The notes under the pieces: generated by a model
Databases searched by the model: none
What the model saw: only the letters and a program-made list of their open reading frames with translations
What the model was told of the DNA's origin: nothing
Program-made: the position numbers and the translations under genes
Shown: positions 46,377 to 56,749 of the stretch, piece by piece
How positions within the stretch are numbered: position 1 is the stretch's first letter
Layout of the letters: each line of letters opens with the position of its first letter
Assembly (NCBI GenBank): GCA_009809945.1
Contig: WTPW01000334.1
Location: 1-64,000, forward strand
Direction: 5' to 3'
Length of the DNA stretch: 64,000 nt
Origin: Gigaspora margarita
Taxonomy: Eukaryota > Glomeromycota > Glomeromycetes > Diversisporales > Gigasporaceae

Positions 46377-47056
46377 TCTCATACATCTAAGGTGCAGTTC
46401 TCTGTCACTATTTGAGCTCATGTCATGCTTTTTTTTATATAGTTAGATAGTGAAGTCCTTTGAATTTTTGTCAGGGCCTCACATAAAAAAATTTTTTAAA
46501 AATCTTAACTTACCCACCACCTCCCCCACCCATCTACCCTTGAACAAACTGTTATACGGAGACTGACCCATGAAATTTTTTCAAACTCCAACCAAAAAAA
46601 GAGGTCACCTTTTGTGTTCCTACAAAAATGATTGTGTTACATGAAAATTCAAACTCCGATGGATCAGGTTATTTGAACCAGGATCGGTGAACCAGGATTG
46701 GGTTCATTTGAACCCAGATCGGGATCAGATTTTTTCAAACTCCAACCAAAAATAGAGACCAGATTTTGTGTTCTCACGAAAATGATCAGTTTACACAAAA
46801 TTAAAACTCTGCTGTATCGGGTTCAGATCAGGTTCATTAACCAAGATCAGGTTCATTTGACCAAGACCAGGTCAAAAACCAAGATCGAGTTCAAATTAAC
46901 CTAATCGGGCTCACTTATACCAAGACTGCCTTCAAGACCCAGGATCAGAACCTGATCGGAACCAAAATCGGGTTCATTTAACCCAAGACCACCTATATTT
47001 AAAAATAAAAAAAAATAGAACCTCAACTCGGGGCAATGCCTGAGACCTAACACTAG
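46377..47056 (+). mobile_element. Helitron unit 3 (non-autonomous, 680 bp)
   Basis: TCTCATACATCTAAGGTGCA at the start; ACCTAACACTAG at the end, preceded by a CTCGGGGCAATGCCTGAG-type hairpin (CTCGGG paired with the CC.GAG side). There is no ORF. The interior has repeated GAACCAAGATC.GGTTCATTT minisatellite units. It abuts units 2 and 4 with no intervening base. Confidence 0.88.
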
Positions 47057-47735
47057 TCTACTACATCTAAGGCGCAGTTCTGCGTCACTATTTGAGCTTA
47101 TGCCATGCTTTTTTTTATATAGTTATATAGTGAGGTCCCTTGAATTTTTTTGAGGGCTTGCGTAAAAAAATTCATTAAAAATCTAATCTTATCCTCCACC
47201 TCCCCCACCCACCCACTTTTGAAAAAACTCTTACACAGGAACTGACCCATGAAATTTTTTCAAACTCTGACCAAAAAAAGAGGTCACCTTTTGTGTTCCT
47301 ACAAAAATGATCAGGTTATACAAAAATTCAAACTCTGACAGATTGGGTCATTTGAACCAGGATCAGGTGAACCAGGATCGGGTTCATTTGCACCAAGATC
47401 AGGTTCAGATTTTTTCAAACTCCGACCACAAATAGAGGACAGATTTCGTGTTCTCATAAAAATGATCCAGTTATATGACATTTGAACTCCCATAACAGGT
47501 TCGAATTAGGTTCATTGAACCAAGATCAGGTCAATTTGAACCAAGACCAGGTTAAAAACCAAGATCGTGTTCAAATGAACCTAATCAGGCTCACTTGAAC
47601 CAAGTCCGCCTTCAAGAACTAGAATCAGTACCAGATCAGAACCAAGATCAGGTTCATTTGACCCAATACCACCTACATTTAAAAATAAAAAAATAAACAC
47701 CTCAACTCGGGGCAACGCCCGAGACCTAACACTAG
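47057..47735 (+). mobile_element. Helitron unit 4 (non-autonomous, 679 bp)
   Basis: TCTACTACATCTAAGGCGCA at the start; a hairpin CTCGGGGCAACGCCCGAG, then ACCTAACACTAG, at the end. This is a textbook Helitron 3' terminus. It has the same organisation as unit 3 and is roughly 85% similar by eye. There is no coding capacity. Confidence 0.9.
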
Positions 47736-48509
47736 TCAATACATTATAATCCAATTGTCCGTCACTAATTGAGCTTATATCATATTTTTTTTATTAATGA
47801 TTTTAGACAGAAGTCCCTTGTTAAGCAGGGACCTCTGTTTAAAATTATTAAAAAAAAGCGCGACATAATCTCAATTAGTGATGGACAATTGGATTATAAT
47901 GTATTGTGAGTAAAAAGTTTCTTTATGAATTTTTAAGTTTCTTTAAGATTCTTTACAATTCTTACCCTCCACCTCTCCCACCCACCCATCTTTAAAAAAT
48001 TCTTTAAAAATCTTATCTTACCCTCCACCTCCCCCACCTACCCACCCTTGAAAAAATTCCAACTTGGGCCCTAACCCTTGAAATTTTTTCAAACTCCGAT
48101 CAATAATAGAGATCGGATTTCGTCTTCCCACGAAAATAGGTGGTTATACAAAATTCAAACTCCGACGGACCAGGTTCGGTTCAGGTTCATTGAACTAAGA
48201 TTGGGTTCATTTGAACCAAGATCAGGTTTAAAAACCAAAATCAGGTTCAGATTTTTTAAACTCCGACCAAAAATAGAGGACGGTTTTCGTGTTCACAAAA
48301 AATATGAAAATTCAAACTCCCCATCCTGGGTTAGTATCGAGTTCTTTGAACCAAGACCGGGTTCATTTGAACCAAGATCGTGTTCAAATGAACCTAAGTT
48401 GGGTTCATTTGAACCAAGCCTGGGTTTAAGTACCAGGATCAGGTTCATCTAACCACATATAAAAAATAAACTTTCTAGCCTGCAGCAATGCCCGGGCACC
48501 TAACACTAG
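47736..48509 (+). mobile_element. Helitron unit 5 (non-autonomous, 774 bp)
   Basis: TCAATACATTATAATCCAAT at the start and GCACCTAACACTAG at the end, followed by T48510 of the host LTR. The first 182 bp (47736-47917) form a palindrome like that of unit 1, with AATTGTCCGTCACTAATTGA mirrored by TCAATTAGTGATGGACAATT. The interior carries GAACCAAGATC.GGTTCATTTGAA repeats and no credible gene. Confidence 0.88.
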
Positions 48510-48657
48510 TATACTCTATATTTTATTTATAACACATATGTCATTTATTTTATATATTACATTTATACTATTTATACTATATATCTTATTAGTAGTAGAT
48601 ATAGTATTTATTGCACATGTAATAGATATAGCCCATTACATTTGTGAAAAACAAAAA

Positions 48658-48667
48658 TGTATAAAAG
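48658..48667 (+). promoter_or_regulatory. TATA-like box of the LTR
   Basis: GTATAAAAGCAG in the solo LTR, conserved in both LTRs of element 1 (minus strand, near 16130-16142 and 25240-25250). An AATAAA lies about 50 bp downstream (48715). This is the normal core-promoter and polyadenylation layout of an LTR. Confidence 0.55.
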
Positions 48668-49069
48668 CAGCCGATGTGGACCCCAAGTTCAACATCGAGT
48701 TTTCATACTCTTTCAATAAATAAAACATTTATTTACTATACAAATTAAACAGTTACTAGTATCTTCATATACTTTTAATTGTTGTCTTTTTTATAATTGC
48801 AAATTACTATAAATGTTCTTTGTTAAGTTTTCTTGAAAAACGCCTTTCGACTTAGTTAAATCACAGTAACAAGTAAGGTTACACAAAGTAATCACTGTCT
48901 AAGGTCGCTCTAGTTACCTACTATCTCAAAAGAAGTAGATATATGATAACAATATCAAGACCTTGTAGAAGCATTAGTAGAAGCAAGCTTCTGGTTTCCT
49001 ATACTATTCTATACTTTGCAAACTCCCATACTCTCTCTATGTTGGTTTCTCAGCATCCTATACAGCTTT

Positions 49070-49250
49070 TCACAAAATTTTTACCAAAAAGTGGGAATTC
49101 GGCATACCCCTCCAAAAGATTGACATTGTTTACCCATCTCGAAATGGAAACTCAAGTTATGTGAAGCTATGAGAGATAACAATACAAGCTGCTGACGTGT
49201 TCACGTGTATTACAAGGATTGACAGATGTCTACAGAGAGTTCTTTTAAAA
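49070..49250 (+). pseudogene. Decayed coding relic with LLTCSRVLQGLTDVYREFF
   Basis: One frame reads LFTHLEMETQVM and, past interruptions in the same frame, SYER, QYKLLTCSRVLQGLTDVYREFF and a stop near 49247. The composition is less AT-rich than the surroundings and clearly protein-like. I recall similar C-terminal peptides in unannotated repetitive predictions from arbuscular mycorrhizal fungi but cannot name a family. It lies between the solo LTR and a pyrimidine tract. No complete gene is present. Confidence 0.45.
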
Positions 49251-49388
49251 AATTTTGATTGGGTTATCTTGACCTCTTAGTATAGTTTTTTCCTTACGGT
49301 TTTCACTTTAGATACAGTACTGAGATCTTGTTTAATACTGTATAATTTTTACAAGCATAGTATAGGATTTGATTATACTATTATCTAG

Positions 49389-49526
49389 ATTGTTTTTCTT
49401 TTTCTCTTTTGTTTTTTCTTTTTGTCTTCTTCTTTTCTTTTCTTTTGTTTTTTCTTTTTCCCTTTTATATCTTTTTTTTACTTGTTTTCTATTTTGTTTT
49501 TTTTACTTTCCCCCTTTTTCATGCTC
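49389..49526 (+). repeat. Polypyrimidine tract
   Basis: About 138 bp, almost only T and C on the plus strand (TTTTTCTTTTTCTCTTTTG and on). Open frames across it are compositional. Confidence 0.7.
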
Positions 49527-49704
49527 TTTATGAAGAAAGAAAAATTTCAAGCAAGTTTGGGCTCCAACTTGAGACAAAAGGTTGTTATAGCAGATCGCTT
49601 TGGGTACTTTGTACTTGAAGAGTTGCTTTTTGATAGAGTTATTAGTAATCAGTGGCAGCATTTTATTATCTTTCTCAAACAATAAAAAGAAGCAGGATCA
49701 ATGA

Positions 49705-49746
49705 ATATAAAAAAATAAAACTAATAAAACTAATAAAACTAATAAA
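49705..49746. repeat. Short (AATAAAACT)n tract
   Basis: About four units of AATAAAACT lie immediately before the SINE-like sequence at 49747. The same tract resumes at about 51640 on the other side of that sequence. Confidence 0.75.
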
Positions 49747-51625
49747 AGGGTGTGATGATCTAGAAAAGTGACCAGGATGTTACCCCCTAAGCAGCAGTTC
49801 GAAAGTTCAATTCCCTCTGATGACGATAACGAAAATAGGCCTGTGTTATGGTAACTGTGGCTCAATATCGGTTAGGTGAGAAACCTGTAACCTTGGTTCC
49901 ACCATCTTGAATGGGAGCTTGCAGGCGCAATAAAAATCCAAGGAACCAGAAAACAGAAACCCTTTTGGGAAGTCCCAATTAAGAAGGTAGATTAGGTTCT
50001 CTGACAGTGCTACCATAAAACGAAGTCAGTACTGGGATCTGAACGAACCTTAAAAGGGCAAGGAAGGTACCTAGCAGTTCGGAGTGATTCGGACTGCAAA
50101 TGTCGGTATAATGCAGATTGCGTGGGTTACTAAAAATCTATGGATAACTATGAAATGGGATGTGGTTGTGCAATAGTAATCTTTTTGGTTTAAAGACCAG
50201 TGCAGACAGGTCGCACTTGATTTTCCTAGCGAAAATGGAGTGAAGTCAGACTTTGGAATTAAATATTGGTTAGAATGTTAGTAGGAATCAGAGAGTTTAA
50301 ATAGACAACTTCCGTAGATGGGTTGTAGGTATGGCAGCTAGTGTAGAACCTTCGGGCAGACTATTTAAATTAGGCACCAAAAGTGCATATGTGGCTAGTT
50401 CAAAGATGGCACCGGAACCTTTTTTGGCGATTCCAAAAGTTACGGGTTTCAGATTATAGCTTCTGAAACCTTATCCGAAACTTGAAACCTTGCCCGAAAC
50501 CCGAAACCTTGACCGAAGCCCAAAACCTCAACTGAAACTCTGAAACTGCCAAAACATCAATAACTTATTTGTTTATTCTCTCCAAAGTTGGTGCTGATAC
50601 CCTTTTGTGCTAAATCTGAAGTTTCGGGCTTCGGATTATAACTTCCAAAACCTTGTTGGAAACTCGAAACCTCACCTTAAACCTTATTCGAATCGAAATC
50701 TCACCTGAACACCATAAACTACCCAAACTTCCATATAAATTGATTGCATTAATGTATTATATATCTCTTTCAATTATACATCAAATGCACTTATGAATAC
50801 TATGTATCTCTTCAATATACATTAATCACACTGATGTATATTATATATCTCCTAAAGAATTCAAAGCATCCACCAATTTATTGCATGCATGCAGCCTTTT
50901 TGTTGTTATGATTCACAAGTACAACATGAAAGGTATAATTCTAAGTTTATATTCTACAATCAAGGTTCCTTTTGCGAGCATCAGTTTTTTTTTACTTATT
51001 ACATAAAAACTGGGTACAATATCAAGCAATAATAAGTAATTAGTACATCCATATTGACTAATGATAGAATTGATAGGTAACTGCAGAATTAAATAAATTG
51101 TTGGTATCAGAAAACATAAAATAATTATCAATTCATCATTGGCAATTTTTTCTATTATCCTAGAAATCAGTTGCAATAATGGTATGATATTAAAAATAAA
51201 GTTGACCAGCTTTATTAAAACCCCGAACAAACTGAGGTAGTGAAAAAAAATTGCCAAAAACATAATTTAAAAAAAGATCTATATAATATTATAATTTATT
51301 CAAAAATAATTTTACATTTTGGGTTCATTAAAAATAAGGCATATTTATAATAAATTTATAAGCTTCAATTTTATATTTTTGAGTTTCAGATTATAGGTTT
51401 GGGTTTCGGATTATAGTTTCAGGGTTTCAGGTTTCGGAGTTTCAGTTTTTTTAAAAAAATCTGAAACTAGTTTCGGATTAGAACAGTTCTGAAACTAGTT
51501 TTGGATAGGTTTCGTTTCGACACCATGTTTGGGCTAGTTGTACCCTTGTTCTTAAAAAATGTATTCTAATTTAATATATTCTAATAAAGTATCGGCAAGG
51601 CTGTCGAAGTTAGAAAACAAATAAA
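49747..51625 (+). mobile_element. SINE-like, RNA-like sequence split by a hAT-type element
   Basis: It starts GGGTGTGATGATCTAGAAAA. About 55 bp in is AGTTCAATTCCC, close to a tRNA B box (GGTTCAAATCC), with an A-box-like stretch upstream at plausible spacing. The sequence to 50392 is clearly richer in G+C than its surroundings and has many short inverted pairs, but no ORF. It is interrupted at 50401-51531 by a hAT-type element with an 8-bp duplication, then continues to an A-rich end (GTTAGAAAACAAATAAAATA) that runs into (AATAAAACT)n. Without the insertion it would be about 750 bp, long for a SINE. It could equally be another structured non-coding element. Confidence 0.38.
50401..51531. mobile_element. 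hAT-type element with GAAACC-rich arms
   Basis: The ends CAAAGATGGCACCGGAACC and (complement) CAAACATGGTGTCGAAACG are flanked by exact 8-bp duplications, GGCTAGTT (50393-50400 and 51532-51539). The left arm is full of CCGAAAC/GAAACCTT repeats and the right arm of their complement (GGTTTCGG, GTTTCAG). The 1.13-kb interior has no transposase. The architecture (8-bp duplication and arms of degenerate 8-10-bp repeats) is the same as that of 2538-3565. Confidence 0.82.
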
Positions 51626-51818
51626 ATAAAATAAAACTAATAAAACTAATAAAACTAATAAAACTAATAAAACTAATAAAACTTATAAAACTAATAAAAC
51701 TAATAAAACTATAAAACTCCTGTTGCGCAATTGTGTTTTGTATTTTGTACTTATTTACTTTGCAATTGCTATTTTTTGAAATATTCCAGAAATAGTACAA
51801 GAGGACTATTCTATAACA
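51625..51818 (-). repeat. Partial 3' LTR of element 2
   Basis: 51715-51818 matches 61593-61696 closely (GCGCAATTGTGTTTTGTATT vs GCGCACTTGTGTTTTGTATT). It then enters the (AATAAAACT)n tract. The remainder of the LTR is not found on the far side of the tract. Confidence 0.78.
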
Positions 51819-51999
51819 TTTTCATCCCCTTTAAGGATGAACTCCATGAGTCCCTAATTCCATTAATTCAGTAAACTCTTCATTCAATAACTTATTCATG
51901 CTATTGAGAGAAATATACTGTGTCTGGTATAATTTTGATAATTCCCAACAATTAAACACTTGATAAGATCTCTCAGCACATTTCCAAGTGCTGTAAGTT

Positions 52000-52731
52000 C
52001 TATACGATCCCAAGGCGGCTTTCATAACCTTTCTTATTTCTTTTGTCACCTTCAATTTTTCTAAAAATCTTGCCAAAGTTTTTCCAAGTAGTAACAAGCT
52101 TCCAATGTCTGTATTTGCTTTTTCTTTGGCTTCCATGAGTCTTTTGGTTTAGCTGAGAAATTATTTCACTGGTTTGGTCTCTCCAAGTGAATATTAGAAG
52201 AGAATTTGCTCTAGTAACAGTAGTAGCTTCAGCATTTATTAAATCTTTCTTAATTCTGGTTAGGACAAAATCTGGTTCTATACTTGGTTCGTGGGCTTCA
52301 ATATTTTCTGGTGCATTATCTTCAGATAATAGCATCAATTTCTCACTGGGTGGTAGTTCAATAGTTGTTTCGGTATAGCCATTAAAGGGATTATTTTGCA
52401 AGGGATCTGTGTCTTCTATAGAAAGTTGTAAAGAAAATAAAATAGTGATTCCATCTGTAACTATAGCTTGATCTTTTGTAATTATAAGACTATTGTTAAG
52501 GGTCAGAGGATCTTGGTTCCAATTTTTAACCAATACAGTCAGGCTAATTAGAGTTTGAGGTTGAAGGGTAACAGTTTCCATTTTAGAAATTAAAGTTTTG
52601 TTATTGGGAGAGAAAGGGAGAGGAGAAATGTTTTTGGCAACTTTAATGTTAGAATAAAAGTGATTACTAAAAAAAATTGTTATACATGTCAAATTAAAGA
52701 ATAGAGCTGTTTGATTGTTTCGCGGCATCAC
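52000..52731 (-). pseudogene. Element 2 extra reading frame 3' of integrase
   Basis: A frame of up to 243 residues follows the integrase. It has a hydrophobic stretch near its N-terminus and a run such as LQPQTLISLTVLVKNWNQ, then an acidic region. It is not a chromodomain that I can recognise and there is no clear envelope signature. It may be an accessory retrotransposon ORF of unknown role. It is part of the broken element. Confidence 0.5.
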
Positions 52732-53049
52732 TCATGTGACTCAAAAATTCACAATGCTTATCACATGACCAAGAAATTTCTTGCTGATTAAAAATGCTGT
52801 CAAGTCAATTTGCGGGTTTTTGTAGCATTTTTACTCTAAGATAAGCTTGGTAGAAAAGATGCAAAATCTTCTGATGGGTATACAGTCAAAATTTCAGCTC
52901 AAACAGAGCAATATTGGGCGATTTTACTTGGTGGTAACCATTCTACGAAGTCAAAATCCGATTCTATTATATTACTTCTATTTCTAATTTTTAAACAAAA
53001 ATGGGGTAGCTTAGATTCAAAAAAAATTGTTTGTTGACACAGTAAATTA

Positions 53050-54130
53050 AGGGGGTTGAGGCTGTGTTTCCATCTGTTTTAAGAATTTCTTCCTAGAAAT
53101 TCAAATGACAATCATAGGTTGCCAATTTTGTTTCTCATAGTACTTAACAAGATGATCACTATTGTAATACTGCTTTAATGTTTTTCTATCCATTGTACAC
53201 AGTTTATAGACACCATTATTTAATTTTTCCTTAACAATAAATGGTCCTATTCTTTTCTCTTCAAATTTTGCAAAATGAGAGGCTTCAATGTCTTTTCTTT
53301 GTACCCAAACTTTATCATCAATTTCAAATTCTTCTTTCTGTATCTTAGAATTAAATCTAACTTTTTGCTTCCTTTGAGACTTAACTATATTTTTTCTAGC
53401 ATTGCTATGGTAATTGAGTAATTCTTCAATTAATTCAAATGCTCATTAGAGAATACTATCTTCTAGAGAGACTTCATCATCTGGATTAGCTAGATCTATA
53501 GAAATAACAGTTTCAATTGGTAAAATAGCTTGTCAACCATATACCAAATGAAAAGGAGTATATCCAGTAGTTGCATGTCGTTTGGTCCTATATGCAAATA
53601 GTATAGCAGGTATGTGAGTATCCTATTCTGTATCTTTTTCTGTAACTTTTGCAAGAGAGTTACAAAGAGTTCTGTTTAATCTTTCAACCATCCCATTAGT
53701 TTGGGGTGGTAGGGTGAAGAGAATATATGCTTTATCAAAAACTTTTCATATAATATCCTCACAATTTCACTAACAAAATTCTTTTTATTATCTGAGAGTA
53801 TCATTTTAGGTACTCTATGTCTACAAACAATTTCTTCAAAGATAAATTTTGCTAATGTTTCTGCACCTGCATCTGGTACAGCTTTGGCTTCCAGCCAGTG
53901 AGTAAGGTAATCAGTAGCAACAATAATATAATGATTATTTTGAGAAGTTATTGGGAGAGGTCCAACAAATCTATTCCAACATGTTCAAAGGCTCTTTCAA
54001 CTTGGATAGGGTGGAGGGGTTCCTTTCTTTTACTTTTTCTTCATTTTTGATATATTTCACAAGAGCAAACATAATTCTGCACATCTCTATACATTTGGTC
54101 CCAATAATATAGCATCTGTTCCTAAGTGTT
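53050..54130 (-). pseudogene. Element 2 integrase region
   Basis: Motif-scale matches on the minus strand include an H2C2-type cysteine/histidine segment near 54060, a core segment with KMILSDN near 53790-53810, and basic C-terminal sequence. The order and content match Ty3 integrase and parallel element 1. It is broken. Confidence 0.75.
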
Positions 54131-54399
54131 CAGCAGTAGGATGACTATGCATCATATACAATATTGGTTCAACATCAGTCCATTTAATTACTCTAATAGG
54201 TTTGTTTGGATCTCTTCAATTTTTCTTATATAACAATTTATTTTTTACTTTATATCATCTAGATTAGTTAATAATTGTCCTTTGTTCATTGTCCGTTAAG
54301 TCAGGGGAGAGAGTGTCTAATTCTAAATATTCTAGTAGGTTTTGGTATTGGTCTAAATTCATGTGGGGTCAATAGGGCAAGGGTGTGTTTGGGTCAGTA

Positions 54400-54850
54400 G
54401 GCGAGAAAGAGCATCAACATTTGAATAGATTCTTTTGGGTTTGTTATAATAGTAAAATAATAGGGTTGGAGTTTCATAATCCAATGATCTAAATATCCTT
54501 TAGGTTGGGGTTATTTTAACTATTTAAGAGCAGATTGGTCTGTAACTAGTGTAAAATAACTTGTACCAAAATATTTATGAAAATGTTCAATAACCCATAC
54601 AATGGTAGCATATTCTAATTCAGGTGCTCCATAATTCACTTCTTTCTTTTTTAAAGTTTTACTTGTATAGGCGATGGGTATTCCTTTTTATCATCTAAGA
54701 GTTGGCTTAAAGTGGCTCCAAATCCTTTATAGGATGCATCTGTAGCAAGAATAAATTCTTTTCTATAATCTGAGTAGATAAGGATAGGAGCAGTAGTTAA
54801 CCAGTGTTTTAATTCATCAAAAGCCTTTGACATTTCATATTCCATTCATA
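54400..54850 (-). pseudogene. Element 2 RNase H region
   Basis: Minus-strand motifs: FILATDASYKGFGATLSQ (about 54710-54765, catalytic D in TDAS) followed by ELEYATIVWVIEHF-like sequence near 54570-54630. It follows the RT region directly. Confidence 0.82.
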
Positions 54851-54999
54851 AGCATTGTTCTTATGCAATAACTGGTTAAGAGAACGAGCAATGGAAGAGA
54901 AATGTTTGATAAATTATCTATAGTATCTAGCAAGACCTAAAAAGATCGTAGTTGGGTTACATTTTGATGAGGTTGGATATTTTGCACAGCAGTTATCTT

Positions 55000-55720
55000 G
55001 TCTGGGTCTGGGGAGATTCCTTTTTCTTCGATAATATGTCCTAGAAAAGGTAATTGTTTTATTCAAAAATTACACTTTTTAATATTTAACTTTAATTCAG
55101 CTTTCTGAATTCTAGTAAAGACTTCTTGTAGATGTTTAATAGGATCATCAAATGTTCAGAAGAAGACATTGGTATCATCTAGGTATACCACAACATATTT
55201 GTAGGCAATAACTTTGTAAACCTGGTTCATAAGGCATTAAAAAGTAGCAGGGCATTATACAATCCAAAGGGCATGACATTAAATTTATAGGTTCCGTATC
55301 TGGTTATGAAGGTAGTCTTCTATCTATCTTCTGGTTGTACTTTCACTTGCCAATATCCACTCATAAGATCTAAAGTAGAAAAGTAAGTAACTCTGGTGAG
55401 AAAATCAAGCATTTCATTAATTCGAGGTAAGGGTACTAATCTTTCTTTGTAACATTGTTGAGCTTCTGGTAGTTTATACAGAATCTTTTTTTTCATTTTT
55501 CTTGTTTACAAGTACAACAGGAGAGGCCCAAGAGCTAGAGGACTCTCTAATTAATTTATTTTTTAATATTCGTTGTACTTCTTCATTTATAAATATTTGT
55601 TTAGTAAGAGCTACCATAGAGTTGTGAGCTAATAGATGGTCCATCATCAGTAAATATTTGATGCATGACTAGATCAGTTCTATCTAGTTGGGTCATATCT
55701 TTTGCAAAAAGGTCTGCAAA
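55000..55720 (-). pseudogene. Element 2 reverse transcriptase region
   Basis: A catalytic VVYLDDTN (YxDD) lies near 55165-55195, with palm and thumb landmarks on either side (LPRINEMLDFL near 55400; ILGHIIEEKGI near 55020-55040). Ty3 type, broken. Confidence 0.82.
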
Positions 55721-55943
55721 TTCAAGAAGCAATTGTCTAAACCAGGCTCCTTGGTTGGTAGTGAGAGGTCCTACTTTTGGGCTAATTTTCTAAGTTATAT
55801 ATATTTCTCAAATGTTTCTGGGTCTATTATCATCTGTATCTTTGAGTAGTTTTTGATCATGCTCAGGATAACTCAAAAATTTTGAGCATCCCAGTTACTA
55901 GACTTGGGGTAGAGACAGATGATTCAGTATACAGGTCCCTTAA

Positions 55944-56345
55944 TCAATGGTAGAAGTTTTCAAAGTAATTAATTCGATCTTGTAAAGTTTTAATAGTCTG
56001 TTCCTGGTGTTCAAAAGTTTTGGCTTGTTCTTGAAGCAGGGTGATAATTTGAGCTTGTTGTTGAATCTGTTCTTGCAGCAGGTAAATCAGTTTAGCTGAT
56101 TCTAGAACAGGCGAGGCAGTTTTGATGGGTGCTATAATAGGTAACTCTATTATAGGGAGTGTAGTAGATTCATTTAGTTCAGGTGCCTCAGATATGGAGG
56201 GGATAGGAGGAGGAAGGATTTCTGTTTCTGGATCTGAAGGAGAATTTTTCCTTATAGCATTCCTTACACAAATTTTTATATTATCGAAGTTCATCATTGG
56301 TTTTGACCATGGTACAGGATTCACAAAAGCCTGCAGTTCCTGCAA
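55944..56345 (-). pseudogene. Element 2 glutamine-rich/coiled-coil segment
   Basis: A stretch rich in Gln and Leu (LLQEQIQQQAQIITLLQEQ) with heptad-like spacing suggests a coiled coil. It sits between the cysteine-rich region and RT. No named domain is recognised. Confidence 0.45.
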
Positions 56346-56749
56346 AGTTTCTTCACAAGTTTTCTATGGCTCTTCTTTTATCAAAGTCAGGGTGACTCAT
56401 ATTAAAGGATTTGGCAAGAATCCTTTGCAATATTTCTTCTTCTGAATCTAATAATTCTATATGAGAAGCTCTCATGATAATATTTACTTTATCATAAGTG
56501 TAGTCTTGATTGAAGCAGTCATTAAATTGAGGCTCAAGGGCATGGGCAAGGGTTTATTGCTTTCACTAATCTGGATCTGGGCTAGGCGAAAGATATGACT
56601 TTGGTTAAGGTTATAACCATGTCCAGCATTTCTAGTAGACTCGGTATAGTGGCGTACTCGGGTCCATAAATTGCAATTGAGGTTATATTCTACATCCTGG
56701 GTGGCTTTGTAGGCATAGAGTTATTCAAGGTCACAAAATCAAACATCCT

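Larger units (their letters stand above)
31015..48950 (+). repeat. Solo LTR of the element 1 family, split by Helitrons
   Basis: 31015-31268 matches the outer part and 48510-48950 the inner part of the 694-bp LTR at 15851-16544, in plus orientation. With the two bases at 38812-38813 the LTR pieces total 697 bp. No internal retrotransposon sequence flanks it, so it is a solo LTR or LTR relic. All other DNA between 31269 and 48509 is Helitron insertion. A target duplication was not evident. Confidence 0.85.

Noticed and set aside
48943-49164. 73-residue frame beginning at 48943 as a gene
   Set aside because: It begins in the LTR edge; only the last part (from about 49110) is protein-like and belongs to the relic at 49070-49250.
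49747-49830. A canonical tRNA gene
   Set aside because: The B-box-like site is present, but the acceptor, anticodon and T stems do not pair well; at most it is a tRNA-like SINE head.
49815-49850. Hammerhead-ribozyme-like core (CTGATGA...GAAA)
   Set aside because: The two halves are only seven bases apart without a pairing stem II, and the flanks do not form convincing stems I and III.
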